Under the pieces are notes generated by a model. It had not been told where the DNA came from. It saw nothing but the letters and a program-made list of their open reading frames with translations, and made no database searches. Below, piece after piece: positions 33,841 to 44,306 of a stretch of DNA of 64,000 bases. Origin of the DNA: Shewanella sp. NFH-SH190041 (GTDB taxonomy: Bacteria > Pseudomonadota > Gammaproteobacteria > Enterobacterales > Shewanellaceae); NCBI RefSeq assembly GCF_024363255.1, contig NZ_AP026070.1:3472001-3536000 (forward strand). The letters are read 5' to 3'. The position numbers and the translations under genes were made by a program. Each line of letters opens with the position of its first letter. Positions within the stretch are counted from its first letter, which is position 1.

Positions 33841-34884
33841 ATGCGTATCGAACAAGACTTGAAACTGGGTTTTAAAGACGTTCTGTTTCGCCCGAAACGT
33901 TCTACCCTGAAAAGCCGGTCCCAGGTTGAATTAACCCGCGAGTTTACGTTCAAACACAGTGGTCGCCAATGGTCCGGGGTGCCGGTTATCGCCGCCAATA
34001 TGGACTCGGTCGGATCCTTTAATATGGCCAAATCCCTAGCTGAACATGGCTGTATCACCGCCGTACACAAGCACTACAGTGTGGCGGATTGGGCTGAGTT
34101 TGTAGCCAGTGCCGATAAACAGACGCTGAACAATGTTATGGTATCCACCGGTACATCAGCGGCCGATTTTGAAAAGACGCAGGCGATTATGGCCATGTCT
34201 GATGAGCTGATTTTTATCTGTGTGGATATCGCCAATGGTTACTCAGAGCATCTAGTGGAATATGTCCACAGGGTGCGTACCGCCTTCCCTGACAAGGTGA
34301 TCAGTGCCGGTAATGTGGTCACCGGTGACATGGTGGAAGAACTTATCTTGGCTGGTGCCGATATTGTCAAAGTCGGTATTGGTCCTGGCTCTGTCTGTAC
34401 CACTCGGGTAAAAACCGGTGTCGGCTATCCGCAACTGTCAGCCATTATTGAATGCGCCGATGCGGCCCACGGTCTGGGTGGTCAAATTATCGGTGATGGC
34501 GGCTGTACCTGTGCCGGTGATGTTGCCAAAGCATTCGGTGGCGGCGCTGATTTTGTCATGCTTGGTGGCATGCTGGCTGGTCACGAAGAAAGTGGCGGTG
34601 AAGTATTTGAACAAGATGGCAAAATGATGATGAAGTTTTACGGTATGTCATCCCAAAGCGCCATGGACAAACACTCTGGCGGGGTTGCGAAGTATCGCGC
34701 CGCTGAAGGGAAAACCGTGCTGCTGCCATTTCGCGGTACCGTACATAACACCATTGCCGATATTCTCGGTGGCGTCCGCTCCACCTGTACCTATGTTGGT
34801 GCCGCGAAACTCAAAGAGCTCACGAAGCGCACCACCTTTATCCGGGTACAAGAGCAAGAAAATATCGTTTACGGCAAAGAATAA
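33841..34884 (+). CDS. guaC: GMP reductase
   Basis: This 347-residue cytosolic enzyme reduces GMP to IMP with NADPH, linking guanine to adenine nucleotide pools. It closely matches E. coli Gua[21 protein letters not shown] at the start, IAANMDSVG, the catalytic loop [11 protein letters not shown] (active Cys) and [18 protein letters not shown] is upstream of the ATG. The leader holds a strong promoter followed directly by a terminator hairpin, so attenuation or an internal 5' structure may control it. A hairpin terminator follows at 34922. Confidence 0.97.
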   Translation: MRIEQDLKLGFKDVLFRPKRSTLKSRSQVELTREFTFKHSGRQWSGVPVIAANMDSVGSFNMAKSLAEHGCITAVHKHYSVADWAEFVASADKQTLNNVMVSTGTSAADFEKTQAIMAMSDELIFICVDIANGYSEHLVEYVHRVRTAFPDKVISAGNVVTGDMVEELILAGADIVKVGIGPGSVCTTRVKTGVGYPQLSAIIECADAAHGLGGQIIGDGGCTCAGDVAKAFGGGADFVMLGGMLAGHEESGGEVFEQDGKMMMKFYGMSSQSAMDKHSGGVAKYRAAEGKTVLLPFRGTVHNTIADILGGVRSTCTYVGAAKLKELTKRTTFIRVQEQENIVYGKE

Positions 34885-34921
34885 CCGCAAATAATGTAGC
34901 CAATAACGGGATAGATACCAC

Positions 34922-34950
34922 AGGCCGTGCAGGCAACTGCCCGGCCTTTA
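34922..34950 (+). terminator. Terminator of guaC
   Basis: AGGCCG (34922-34927) and CGGCCT (34942-34947) pair with an inner GCAG/CTGC helix, followed by a short T-rich tail. It lies 37 bases after the guaC stop. Confidence 0.7.
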
Positions 34951-35291
34951 TGCTACCAAATTCATACTACTCATCTCGGTAGCTCCAACCTTTTTATTCT
35001 TCATGGCACACAATTTGTCCCTCTCGCATCGCCATTAGCCAATCTTATTCAGCATAAATTCAACAAATTCTTGCGCCGTCATGCTTGTTGTCGACAAGTT
35101 CATTTCACTAAAACTATCAATCACCTTGCCCAGATCACAAACATTCCTCCGCCCAAGCTACCCGATATTCTCTGGCTTTATCGCATTTTGACAGTAACAA
35201 GTTCTTATTATGGGCGGTCTGATGACAAATGCCTCGCCGTTACCCCCCATAGCACAGAGGATGACTTAACCTGCCCCCGGAGGAAAATCCA
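34951..35291. other. Intergenic region before the glutamate synthase-like gene
   Basis: There are 340 bases with no convincing gene. An open frame from 34927 runs into the next gene but has low-quality composition and no ribosome site. The promoter of the 35292 gene should be here; no clear hexamer pair was found. Confidence 0.4.
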
Positions 35292-36773
35292 ATGCACGAC
35301 ATGCTGTTTAATTTCCTCGATCTGATGACCAGCCTGTTTTTATTTGCTGTCGGCTGTATTGTGGTTTGGATCGTCTATATGTACATAGTGGATAAACACC
35401 AACAGCGTCACGCCATTCGCCATAATTACCCCGTTATTGGCCGCTTTCGGTACTTATTCGAAAAACAAGGTGAGTTTTTCCGGCAGTATTTTTTTGCTCA
35501 AGATAGAGAGGAGATGCCCTTTAACCGCGCTGAACGCAGTTGGGTTTACCGCGCCGCAAAAAATGTCGATCGCACTGTCTCATTCGGCTCCACCCGCAGT
35601 CTGAGCCCCAGTGGCACCATATTGTTTATGAACCATCCTTTTCCCACCTTAGAAGAAGATGCCTGTCCCGTGGGGGAAATTACCTTTGGCCAGACACTGC
35701 CTCACCCCTTTACCACGGCGGCCATCTTTAATATCTCCGGTATGAGTTACGGCGCACTTTCTGCTCGGGCTGTTCTGGCACTGTCTCGCGGGGCAAAGCA
35801 AGCCGGTTGCTGGATGAATACCGGCGAAGGCGGACTAAGCCCTTACCATCTCGAAGGTGGCGCAGATATCGTGTTTCAAATCGGCACGGCCAAATACGGT
35901 GTCCGTGATTGTGAAGGGCAACTCAGTGATGACAAATTGCGGGAAATTGCCGCGCATTCCCAAGTCAGAATGTTTGAAATCAAACTCAGCCAAGGGGCAA
36001 AACCCGGCAAAGGCGGGATGTTGCCCGGCGCTAAAGTCTCAGCTGAAATTGCTGCTATTCGCGGCATAGCTCAAGGACAGGATTCATACAGCCCCAACCG
36101 GCACCCGGATATTAATAGCTGCGCGGATCTGCTAGACATGGTTAGCCGGATCCGCAGGGTAACCGGTAAACCCTGCGGGTTTAAACTGGTGGTAGGTTTT
36201 AGCCAGTGGCTCGATGAGTTATTAGGATTAATTGCCGCTCAAGATGAGCAGTTAGGGCCAGATTTTATCACCATCGACAGTGCTGACGGTGGTACCGGCG
36301 CGGCGCCTCAACCTCTTATGGATTATGTCGGGCTGCCGCTACAGGAAAGTTTGCCTTTAATCGTTAGTCTGCGGCATAAACATGGCCTAGATAAACGGCT
36401 GCGAATTATTGCATCAGGAAAACTGATCACGCCGGGCAAAGTTGCCTGGGCACTGGCTTGTGGAGCAGATGCCGTGGTATCAGCTCGGGGAAATATGTTT
36501 GCCCTTGGCTGTATTCAAGCGCTGCAATGCAATAAAAACACTTGCCCCACCGGCATTACAACCCATAACCCGAAGCTGCAACAGGGGCTAAATGTGGATG
36601 ACAAAGCGCAACGCGTCGCTAATTACAATCGGTATATCCATTATGGTGTCGGGTTGATAGCCCATTCCTGCGGCGTTGGTAACGTGCGTCAGTTAAGTCC
36701 GCAGCATGTCCGCATTGTTACAGATAACAGTATGTCTGAGGCAATGGACAAGTTATACCAGCATTATCACTGA
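35292..36773 (+). CDS. FMN-binding glutamate synthase family protein
   Basis: This is a 493-residue protein. Residues 1-30 form an N-terminal transmembrane segment (LFLFAVGCIVVWIVYMYIV). The rest is a glutamate-synthase-type TIM barrel with the FMN/substrate motifs ISGMSYGALSARAVLALSRG, NTGEGGLSPYH, KPGKGGMLPGAKV and TIDSADGGTGAAPQPLMDY. Its Cys-rich CIQALQCNKNTCPTGITTH is the 3Fe-4S ligand pattern. No amidotransferase domain is present, so it is not a full glutamate synthase and the true substrate is unknown. GGAGG precedes the ATG. Confidence 0.9.
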   Translation: MHDMLFNFLDLMTSLFLFAVGCIVVWIVYMYIVDKHQQRHAIRHNYPVIGRFRYLFEKQGEFFRQYFFAQDREEMPFNRAERSWVYRAAKNVDRTVSFGSTRSLSPSGTILFMNHPFPTLEEDACPVGEITFGQTLPHPFTTAAIFNISGMSYGALSARAVLALSRGAKQAGCWMNTGEGGLSPYHLEGGADIVFQIGTAKYGVRDCEGQLSDDKLREIAAHSQVRMFEIKLSQGAKPGKGGMLPGAKVSAEIAAIRGIAQGQDSYSPNRHPDINSCADLLDMVSRIRRVTGKPCGFKLVVGFSQWLDELLGLIAAQDEQLGPDFITIDSADGGTGAAPQPLMDYVGLPLQESLPLIVSLRHKHGLDKRLRIIASGKLITPGKVAWALACGADAVVSARGNMFALGCIQALQCNKNTCPTGITTHNPKLQQGLNVDDKAQRVANYNRYIHYGVGLIAHSCGVGNVRQLSPQHVRIVTDNSMSEAMDKLYQHYH

Positions 36774-36799
36774 GCTTGTTGAAAGAGCCGTCGAGCAAC

Positions 36800-36830
36800 A
36801 AAAAAGGAAGCCTCAATAGGCTTCCTTTTG
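36800..36830. terminator. Bidirectional terminator between the glutamate synthase-like gene and djlA
   Basis: AAAAGGAAGCCT (36802-36813) and AGGCTTCCTTTT (36818-36829) pair perfectly with a 4-base loop. A and T runs flank both sides. Confidence 0.92.
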
Positions 36831-36861
36831 CGATGGGACTAACCTGATAAACTGAGCTTAT

Positions 36862-37644
36862 TTATTTCATGCCCCGTTCCAGTTTCACCCTGTCATAGGC
36901 GGTCTGGATATCTTGGGCTTTATGCTTGGCTATTTCCATCATTTCCGGTGGTAACCCCTTGGCAACCAGCTTATCCGGATGGTGTTCATTCATCAGCTTA
37001 CGGTATGCCCGCTTGACTTCCTGATCAGATGACTCTGCCGTCACTCCAAGCACAGAATATGCCTGACCAATTGGCTGCATCTGGGCATTACCATGGCTTT
37101 GGCGGAAACGAAATTCAGCCTGCCAGCGGCTAAGCAGTTCATCCAACTGGCGGCGATTAAAGCCTAATTCTTTCCCTATGGTATGCAGAATTTCCAGCTC
37201 ATTGGGATGCAACTCACCATCAGCCAGTGCGGTTTGTAATTGGATTTCCAAAAACATCTGCAACAGTTCTGGTCGCCCCATGGTCAGCATGCGAAATGAA
37301 CGCAGACAGCCCCGCAGATCAAAATCCGCTGATTTACCATCTCGAAATGCTTGCTGGGCATCCCGGCGCGCATCACCATTTAGGCGCATCTGATCCATAA
37401 TCATGCTGGCGAGGCGAATATCATTTTCCGTCACCCGACCGGATGCCTTGGCCATATGGCCCATCACAGCAAAGGTTGAATTGAAAAAAACCGCCTGACG
37501 GCTGTTTCCACGCCCAACCATGCGCTTTATTTTGCCACCACGTGTATCCCAGTAATGGCCAATCACCAACCCAAGCAGCGCCCCGCCAAACCGGCCGAAC
37601 ATAAAGCCGATAACGACGCCGAAAAATTTACCCCAAATCCGCAT
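36862..37644 (-). CDS. djlA: Membrane-anchored DnaJ-like co-chaperone DjlA
   Basis: This is a 260-residue protein. Residues 1-30 form a Gly-rich transmembrane dimerisation segment (GVVIGFMFGRFGGALLGLVIG). A central TerB-like helical domain follows (about 50-180), then a C-terminal J domain (AYSVLGVTAESSDQEVKRAY, with HPD in EHHPDK). DjlA recruits DnaK to the inner membrane and is tied to envelope stress in E. coli. It lies 15 bases after murU, with amgK upstream, giving the common amgK-murU-djlA order beside lptD. Confidence 0.95.
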   Translation of the reverse strand: MRIWGKFFGVVIGFMFGRFGGALLGLVIGHYWDTRGGKIKRMVGRGNSRQAVFFNSTFAVMGHMAKASGRVTENDIRLASMIMDQMRLNGDARRDAQQAFRDGKSADFDLRGCLRSFRMLTMGRPELLQMFLEIQLQTALADGELHPNELEILHTIGKELGFNRRQLDELLSRWQAEFRFRQSHGNAQMQPIGQAYSVLGVTAESSDQEVKRAYRKLMNEHHPDKLVAKGLPPEMMEIAKHKAQDIQTAYDRVKLERGMK

Positions 37645-37659
37645 TGCATTATCCGTTAT

Positions 37660-38367
37660 TTAGCGTGCCCGGTGACACGTCTGTATTAACCGCTGTTCCA
37701 GCCCCTGTAGGCGGGTAACCGTGCCGACATCGCACCAATAGCCTTCAAAGTGGCTACCGCACACCCGACCCCGAGCAATTTCCCGGCGGATCAGTAAAGG
37801 GGTGCCAAATGCACCTGTGGGCGAGTCATTAAAAAACTCTGGATGATACACTCCTATCCCACTGAAGGTCAGCCGTTTATGGTCAAATTCCGGCTGCAGG
37901 GTCAGTAACTGACCATCTAGGGCAAAATCACCTTGGGGATGTTGCGCAGGATTATCTACCAGAAACAATTTTGCCAGCATGCCGTCAGGCAGTGTCCAAT
38001 GCTCAACATGAGGTAATTGATCAACAAATACATCCCCGTTAACCACCAAAAAAGGCGCCGGATTTCGGCCATTATCTGTCAACAGTGGCAAGGCTTGTTT
38101 AATGCCGCCGCCCGTTTCCAGCGCTGCGGTTTCCGGGCTGTAAACAATCTCTAACCCCCAGCGACGACCATCGCCCAGCTGCTGCTCCAGCATATGCCCA
38201 AGCCAGGCATGATTAATCACCACCCGGGTCACCCCGGCGGCGGCCAGATTTTCCAAATGGTATTCAATCAAAGGTTTGCCCGCAGCCTTAATCAGTGGCT
38301 TGGGGCTGTGATCCGTCAAAGGACGTAACCGCTCTCCCCGGCCAGCGGCCAGAATCATGGCATGCAT
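37660..38367 (-). CDS. murU: N-acetylmuramate alpha-1-phosphate uridylyltransferase
   Basis: This is a 235-residue nucleotidyltransferase. It begins with the signature MHAMILAAGRGERLRPLTDH and KPLI, then GGGIKQALPLL and VVNGDVFVDQLP. In the MurNAc recycling route of Pseudomonas-type bacteria, AmgK makes MurNAc-1-phosphate and MurU converts it to UDP-MurNAc, bypassing de novo synthesis. It overlaps the amgK stop by one base, which supports a coupled pair. Confidence 0.92.
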   Translation of the reverse strand: MHAMILAAGRGERLRPLTDHSPKPLIKAAGKPLIEYHLENLAAAGVTRVVINHAWLGHMLEQQLGDGRRWGLEIVYSPETAALETGGGIKQALPLLTDNGRNPAPFLVVNGDVFVDQLPHVEHWTLPDGMLAKLFLVDNPAQHPQGDFALDGQLLTLQPEFDHKRLTFSGIGVYHPEFFNDSPTGAFGTPLLIRREIARGRVCGSHFEGYWCDVGTVTRLQGLEQRLIQTCHRAR

Positions 38368-39377
38368 TATTTTGCCTCCCGAGCCGCAAACGCAGGCATC
38401 AACTCCGCCTCCACCCAGTGCCCAAAAGCGCTGAGCTCTGGATATTTCCGGGCGATATCGCGAATGTATTCTAGGGTTAGTGGGATATCTTTAAGGTAAC
38501 CGGCTTTGCCATCACGATGATAAAGCCGGGCAAAAATCCCCGCCGCCTTGATATGGCGTTGCAGCCCCATCAAGTCAAACCAACGTTGGTAGACTTCCCA
38601 GCTGACATCCGCATCTAAGAAGCCTTTATCTTGCATCAGCTGCATATGGTAGCGAGCCAGCGACATGACTAACTCATCACCCCAGCGCACATAGCAATCT
38701 CGCAGCAAGGAGACCGCGTCATAGGTCAATGGGCCAGATACCGCATCTTGAAAATCAATCAAATACAACTGATCATCGCGCACCATAATATTGCGGCTGT
38801 GAAAATCACGATGCATACCGCAAACAGGCTGAGCTAAAGCACTGACAGAGAGACAATGGTTCACATCACTGAGTAGTTGCTGCGGCAATTGCGCATCTCG
38901 CCAGCCTAAATGGACGCCTAATAACCATTCGGGGAAAATCGCGAGCTCACGGGCAATAAACTCGCTGTTATACACAGGCAATGGCCCGCCGTCCGTCTGC
39001 TGTACCGCGGCCATCTGCGGTAGCAAATCCAGTGCCCGGGTATACCACTGACGAACATTATCGCCACGAAGACACATCCCAAGTTGGCAATCCCCCAAAT
39101 CCTCCAGCAGCATAAAACCCAACGCCTCATCCTGCGCCAACACAGCGGGCACCAACAACCCAACATCAGACAGCGCCTTATCTAACGCGATAAAAGGCGC
39201 GATTGGCACCAGCTGTGGCGGAGAGTCAACCGCAATAAAGTGGGTATCATTGTCTGTCACCCGGAAATAGCGGCGGAAACTGGCATCCCCGGAGATCAGG
39301 GTGATGCTGATACTGTCATTCAGGCGCTGCGTTAACCAGGTCGCCAGGCGAAGAAATCTCGGGTCGGACTGGGTCAT
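38367..39377 (-). CDS. amgK: N-acetylmuramate/N-acetylglucosamine kinase
   Basis: This is a 336-residue aminoglycoside phosphotransferase-like kinase. The catalytic loop GMHRDFHSRNIM and metal-binding LIDFQDAVSG are intact, as is the nucleotide region ISGDASFRRYFRV at the N-terminus. It phosphorylates the anomeric position of MurNAc or GlcNAc for peptidoglycan recycling. The start at 39377 (MTQSDPRF) is preferred; the frame is open upstream into the lptD promoter region. It is divergent from lptD by about 160 bases. Confidence 0.92.
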   Translation of the reverse strand: MTQSDPRFLRLATWLTQRLNDSISITLISGDASFRRYFRVTDNDTHFIAVDSPPQLVPIAPFIALDKALSDVGLLVPAVLAQDEALGFMLLEDLGDCQLGMCLRGDNVRQWYTRALDLLPQMAAVQQTDGGPLPVYNSEFIARELAIFPEWLLGVHLGWRDAQLPQQLLSDVNHCLSVSALAQPVCGMHRDFHSRNIMVRDDQLYLIDFQDAVSGPLTYDAVSLLRDCYVRWGDELVMSLARYHMQLMQDKGFLDADVSWEVYQRWFDLMGLQRHIKAAGIFARLYHRDGKAGYLKDIPLTLEYIRDIARKYPELSAFGHWVEAELMPAFAAREAK

Positions 39378-39540
39378 TTCATGGCTCTTGGGGAAAAATT
39401 GCTTTATTATAACCAGCATAAAATCCGGAAGCAGCCAAGATAATGAATATTCTTGGTTTGACAGTGTTGCGACAGGAAAATGCAACCTTTCCCTCCGATA
39501 TTTGTCCAGACAAAGAAATCACAGTTTTTATTGACCTAGA

Positions 39541-41835
39541 ATGCAGATCCGTTATCTCGTGGCCCTGAGCCTGTTTTCCCAATTCGCAATGGCAGGCGAG
39601 CCCCCCGCTGACACGGTCTCTCAGTGTTTGGTGGAGCCGCCTGTGCCCCGGCCGGAAGCGCCGGTGTCCGGCAATGCCATTAATAAACAACTGATCAGCA
39701 TCAGTTCAGAATCCTCTGAAGCCCAAATGGGCAAAGAAGCCAAATTTCAAGGCAATGTGACCTTTAAGCAGGGTCAGCGCCGCATCCAAGCTGATGAAGC
39801 GATTTTAAATCAGCAAGATGAAAAGCTTGATGCCAATGGTAATTTGGTATTCCAAGACAGCATGTTCACCGTAACCGCAGATTCTCTGGTAGCACGGATG
39901 AAAAGCAACAGCGCCACCCTTAAAGGGGCGCAATACTGGCTGCACGGGCAGCAGGTACATGGCGACGCTAAAAAGTTGGAAATTACCCCCAACAATAACC
40001 TGCTGCTGACCGATACCAACTTTACCACCTGCCCCCCAGACGATGCCTCTTGGCTACTGGAAGCAAACAAAATTAAAATCGACTCCAGTGATGAATGGGG
40101 CGAAATTTGGGGTGCCAAACTGCGTATTGGCGGCATCCCTGTGTTGTACATTCCCTATATGACCATCCCGGTGTCAGATAAACGTAAAACCGGTTTTCTG
40201 TTTCCCAATTTCAGCACCAGTACTACCAATGGGGTTGAAGTCTCCATACCTTGGTACTGGAATATCGCTCCGGAATATGACCTGACATTTACACCAAATA
40301 TCATGTCTAACCGTGGCTTATTCCTGAAAACCGAATTCCGCTATCTGGCTGGTGAAGCCCAGCAAGGTAAAGTGAATGTAGAGTATTTAGGCGATGATCA
40401 GAAACTGACAGGCCATCCCAACCGGTATTTGTACCACTGGGAACATCAAGGCGCTATTGATGAAAACTGGCGGGTACTGGCCAACTATACCGGAGTGTCT
40501 GACAACAATTATTTTAATGACTTGCCATCAGACGTCGCCCGGGCAACCGATAACCAGATCTCTCGGGTGGGCGAGATCAGTTATTTCCAACAAAACTGGA
40601 ATACCAGTTTAAAAGTGCAAGACGTCAAGGTATTAGGGGAAACCCAAGAACCTTATCAAGTCATGCCGCAATTTAGTTTCAACTACAGCTCGCCGGATAT
40701 GTGGCGTAATCTCGACTTTGCCTTCCATAGCGAAGTGAGCAACTTTGAGCATACCAGTACAAAAAAAGGGTATCCGACAGCTACCCGGGTACATCTTGAG
40801 CCGTCTTTAACTTGGCCAATATACGGGCCGGCGGGCGCTTTTGTGTCTGAAGTTAAGCTGTATCAAACCAATTACTGGCAGCGGGATAACCGTCTGCAGC
40901 CTGAACTAGCATCTCATGTCAGCCGGACAATTCCTCAGGCACGTTTATATGGCCAGATTAATTTTGAGCGCCATACCAAGCTATTTGATGAAAATTACCG
41001 CCAGACATTAGAACCCCAAGTGCAGTATCTGTATGTCGGCTATCAGGATCAGTCTGATATCGGCATTTATGATACCGCTGCGCTACAGGATGACTTTTAC
41101 GGTTTGTTCCGCGACCGCCGTTACTCCGGCTTGGATAGAATTGCCAATGCCAACCAAGTCACGGTGGGGATGACGAGCCGCCTGTACGACAGCCACAATG
41201 AAGAGCAAATGAAGTTCAGTCTGGGGCAAATTTTCTATCTGGAAGATAACAAAGTCAGCCTCAACCCAAATTTAGTGGAAGAGACACCTTCATTTTCAGT
41301 ATTGGCAGCAGAAATGGATGCCAAGCTGTACCAGGATTTCTATTTCAGCGGTGCCCTGCAATATGACACCAAAGAAAAGGACAACAAAAAAACCGAGGTG
41401 ACACTGGATTATCGTCCCGGCGCGAATCAATTAGTGCAACTCAGTTACCGTTATGTACCGGATTTGCTCAATACCAATACCAATAATCGGGTAGATATTT
41501 CTCAGGCCGGATTACGTACTGCATGGCCGGTACGGGACGATCTGTATTTCGTCGGTAGCTGGTATTACGACTTAAAAGAGCACCGCAGCGTTGAAGCCTA
41601 TACTGGCTTCCAGTATGAATCTTGCTGCTGGGCGGTACGGTTAAGCTACCACTACCGTATCAATACCAATTATGATGACAAGTTCGATCCAGTGGATGAC
41701 CGCGCCCAGTTTGAAAGTGGTTTTTATCTCAACTTTATGCTGAAAGGATTGGGCGGCTCCGGCCCGCTCGGCGTATCAAAGATGCTGGATCAAGGCCTGT
41801 TCAGCTATCGCAAGCCACTGTATTTGAAAAACTAG
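39541..41835 (+). CDS. lptD: LPS-assembly outer membrane protein LptD
   Basis: This is a 764-residue outer membrane barrel that, with LptE, inserts lipopolysaccharide into the outer leaflet. The signal peptide ends near FAMAG. The N-terminal periplasmic OstA/LptA-like domain (EAKFQGNVTFKQGQRRIQAD, LDANGNLVFQDSMF) is followed by the large C-terminal barrel (GFLFPNFSTSTTNGVEVSIP). Cysteines in CPPDDA and CCWAVRL match those used for inter-domain disulfides in E. coli LptD, which makes the dsbA gene in this window functionally relevant. It heads lptD-surA-pdxA-rsmA-apaG-apaH. Confidence 0.97.
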   Translation: MQIRYLVALSLFSQFAMAGEPPADTVSQCLVEPPVPRPEAPVSGNAINKQLISISSESSEAQMGKEAKFQGNVTFKQGQRRIQADEAILNQQDEKLDANGNLVFQDSMFTVTADSLVARMKSNSATLKGAQYWLHGQQVHGDAKKLEITPNNNLLLTDTNFTTCPPDDASWLLEANKIKIDSSDEWGEIWGAKLRIGGIPVLYIPYMTIPVSDKRKTGFLFPNFSTSTTNGVEVSIPWYWNIAPEYDLTFTPNIMSNRGLFLKTEFRYLAGEAQQGKVNVEYLGDDQKLTGHPNRYLYHWEHQGAIDENWRVLANYTGVSDNNYFNDLPSDVARATDNQISRVGEISYFQQNWNTSLKVQDVKVLGETQEPYQVMPQFSFNYSSPDMWRNLDFAFHSEVSNFEHTSTKKGYPTATRVHLEPSLTWPIYGPAGAFVSEVKLYQTNYWQRDNRLQPELASHVSRTIPQARLYGQINFERHTKLFDENYRQTLEPQVQYLYVGYQDQSDIGIYDTAALQDDFYGLFRDRRYSGLDRIANANQVTVGMTSRLYDSHNEEQMKFSLGQIFYLEDNKVSLNPNLVEETPSFSVLAAEMDAKLYQDFYFSGALQYDTKEKDNKKTEVTLDYRPGANQLVQLSYRYVPDLLNTNTNNRVDISQAGLRTAWPVRDDLYFVGSWYYDLKEHRSVEAYTGFQYESCCWAVRLSYHYRINTNYDDKFDPVDDRAQFESGFYLNFMLKGLGGSGPLGVSKMLDQGLFSYRKPLYLKN

Positions 41836-42002
41836 TTAGCTAATCCCGGTGTAGGCAGCTGCACCGGGTTGTCGTCACAGACAAACCCGCTGTTGCGGGG
41901 AAAAATATGGTAAATTGCTGAACCAGAACAAGGACTGGCAGTCCAATAACAAAACAATATTCAGGCGATCAGCCTGAGTCATTTACGGCCAAGGATTTGT
42001 GG

Positions 42003-43301
42003 ATGAGACCCTTTAAAAAACTGATTTTTGCTTTTTTGGCACTGGTACTAAGCCAAAATACATTTGCCGCTCCCCAACCACTGGATCAGGTTGCGGTGCA
42101 GGTGAATGATGGTGTGATCCTGCAAAGTGAAATTGACAATATGCTGGCCAATGTGAAACGCAATGCCAAAGAGTCCGGGCAAAAACTGCCATCGGATAAA
42201 GCACTGCGGACCCAGGTGATTGATCGCTTGATCCTCACCCGGCTGCAATTGCAGATGGCTGACCGTATGGGGCTGCATGTTGGTGACTTACAACTGGATC
42301 AAACCATCGAAAATATTGCCAAAGATCAGAAAATGACCGTGGCGCAATTGCGTCAAGAAATTGAAAGAAGCGGCGAAAGTTTCAGCCAATATCGTGAGCA
42401 GCTACGCCAGGAGATCACCCTGGGTGAAGTGCAACGTATTCAGGTGCAACGCCGTATTCAGGTCTCCCCTCAGGAAATCAATGCGCTGGTAAAGCTGATC
42501 AATCAACAGGGCATGAAAAATGTGGAATTCCAAATCGGCCATATTTTGATTGAAGTACCCAATAATCCAACAGAGGCTGAGCTGGCTGGTGCGCAAAAGC
42601 GGGCTGATGCTGTGATGAAGCGACTGAAAAGCGGTGCTGATTTTCGTCAGGTTGCCATCGCTGCCTCTGCTGGGCCCAAAGCGCTGGAAGGTGGGGTATG
42701 GGATTACATGAATATCAATGAAATGCCTACCCTATTTGCTGAAGTGGTCAATGGCGCGAAAAAAGGCGACATTATCGGCCCGATAAAGAGTGGTAGCGGC
42801 TTCCATATTATCAAAGTACTGGGGATCCGCGGCCAGCAAACGAAAGAAGTTGATGAAGTTAAATCCCGGCATATTTTGCTAAAGCCATCACCGATCCTGT
42901 CAGAAGACAGAGCTAAAGCGATGCTGACCAAATTCGCAACCGAGATCCGCGATGGCAAAGCCAGCTTTGCCGAATTAGCGAAAAAGTACTCTGAAGACCC
43001 GGGCTCTGCCGCTAAAGGTGGTGAGCTGGGCTGGGCTGATCCAAGCATGTATGTACCGGCTTTTGCCAATAAACTCAAAGAACTGAAAAAAGGCCAAATC
43101 AGCGCACCATTTCGCTCCAGTCACGGCTGGCATATTGTGCAGCTGGAAGAGCGGCGAAAGACTGATGCAACCGAACAATTCAATACCAATCGGGCGCATC
43201 AGCTGATTTTCCGCCGTAAGTTCAATGAAGAGCTGCAAAACTGGCTGGACGAAATGCGAGCAGATGCGTACATTCATGTGTACGACACCGATAAGGAGTA
43301 G
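42003..43301 (+). CDS. surA: Periplasmic chaperone and peptidyl-prolyl isomerase SurA
   Basis: This 432-residue periplasmic chaperone guides outer membrane proteins, including LptD, to the Bam complex. A signal peptide ends at NTFA. The N-terminal chaperone domain ([18 protein letters not shown]) is followed by two parvulin domains, one with [13 protein letters not shown] and one with [24 protein letters not shown] precedes the ATG at 42003. It is followed by pdxA after 4 bases. Confidence 0.97.
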   Translation: MRPFKKLIFAFLALVLSQNTFAAPQPLDQVAVQVNDGVILQSEIDNMLANVKRNAKESGQKLPSDKALRTQVIDRLILTRLQLQMADRMGLHVGDLQLDQTIENIAKDQKMTVAQLRQEIERSGESFSQYREQLRQEITLGEVQRIQVQRRIQVSPQEINALVKLINQQGMKNVEFQIGHILIEVPNNPTEAELAGAQKRADAVMKRLKSGADFRQVAIAASAGPKALEGGVWDYMNINEMPTLFAEVVNGAKKGDIIGPIKSGSGFHIIKVLGIRGQQTKEVDEVKSRHILLKPSPILSEDRAKAMLTKFATEIRDGKASFAELAKKYSEDPGSAAKGGELGWADPSMYVPAFANKLKELKKGQISAPFRSSHGWHIVQLEERRKTDATEQFNTNRAHQLIFRRKFNEELQNWLDEMRADAYIHVYDTDKE

Positions 43302-43305
43302 CAGC

Positions 43306-44295
43306 TTGAGTATCAAACGCATTGCAATCACCCCGGGGGAACCGGCCGGTATCGGCCCGGATCTGGTGGTGCAACTCGCGCAGCAGGCTTGGCCTGATGC
43401 AGAGCTGATTGTCTGTGCGGATCCCAATCTGCTGCAGAGCCGGGCAAAACGACTGGGGCTGCCGCTTCAACTGCGGCCTTATCAACCTGGTCAGGCACCC
43501 AGAGCTCAAGAAGCCGGTACCCTGACCATAGTACCTTTTAATTTGGTGGCTGAGGTAAAATGCGGTCAACTGAATGAGGCAAACAGCAGCTATGTTGTCG
43601 ATACCCTGCGCTATGCAGGGGAAAAGAACATTGCCGGTGAGTTTGATGCTGTCGTGACAGGGCCGGTACATAAAGGCATCATCAATCAGGCAGGGATCCC
43701 CTTTAGTGGGCATACGGAATTTTTTGCTCAACAGGCAAATTGTCAAGATGTGGTCATGTTATTGGCCTGTCCCGGTCTGCAAGTGGCATTGGTCACCACC
43801 CATATTCCGCTGGCCTATGTGGCCAAAGCTATCACCCGGGAGCGACTACAGCATATTATCTGTATTTTGCACCGGGATCTGGTGGCGAAATTCGGCATTA
43901 CGGATCCGAAAATTTATGTCTGCGGATTAAACCCCCATGCGGGGGAAGACGGCCATCTTGGTCGGGAAGAACTGGATGTAATGATCCCGGCGCTTGATGA
44001 GCTCAGAGACGAGCAGAATATGAGTATTGTTGGCCCACTGCCAGCAGATACTCTGTTCCAGCCCAAATATCTGCAGGATGCTGATGTGGTGCTGGCGATG
44101 TATCATGATCAGGGCTTACCTGTGCTCAAAGCACAGGGGTTTGGCAGAGCGGTTAATATCACCCTCGGCCTGCCCTACATCCGCACCTCGGTGGATCATG
44201 GTACCGCACTGGAATTGGCAGGCACAGGAACCGCCGACACAGGCAGTTTTGTCTGTGCCTTAAATAAGGCCATTGAGCTGGCCTCAAAGAATTGA
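43306..44295 (+). CDS. pdxA: 4-hydroxythreonine-4-phosphate dehydrogenase
   Basis: This is a 329-residue enzyme of pyridoxal 5'-phosphate biosynthesis that oxidises 4-phosphohydroxy-L-threonine. Motifs are intact: [57 protein letters not shown] and [11 protein letters not shown]. The start is a TTG at 43306 with AAGGAG upstream, just 4 bases after the surA stop; no ATG fits the conserved N-terminus. The stop is 11 bases before the rsmA ATG. Confidence 0.95.
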   Translation: MSIKRIAITPGEPAGIGPDLVVQLAQQAWPDAELIVCADPNLLQSRAKRLGLPLQLRPYQPGQAPRAQEAGTLTIVPFNLVAEVKCGQLNEANSSYVVDTLRYAGEKNIAGEFDAVVTGPVHKGIINQAGIPFSGHTEFFAQQANCQDVVMLLACPGLQVALVTTHIPLAYVAKAITRERLQHIICILHRDLVAKFGITDPKIYVCGLNPHAGEDGHLGREELDVMIPALDELRDEQNMSIVGPLPADTLFQPKYLQDADVVLAMYHDQGLPVLKAQGFGRAVNITLGLPYIRTSVDHGTALELAGTGTADTGSFVCALNKAIELASKN

Positions 44296-44306
44296 AATCT
44301 GAGTTA

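Noticed and set aside
34927..35325. 132-residue open frame between guaC and the glutamate synthase-like gene
   Set aside because: It starts inside the guaC terminator, has poor composition and overlaps the start of a well-supported gene that has its own GGAGG site.
43225..43305. Upstream extension of pdxA to an in-frame start inside surA
   Set aside because: The extra residues are unconserved and the TTG at 43306 has an AAGGAG site right before the family's conserved N-terminus.
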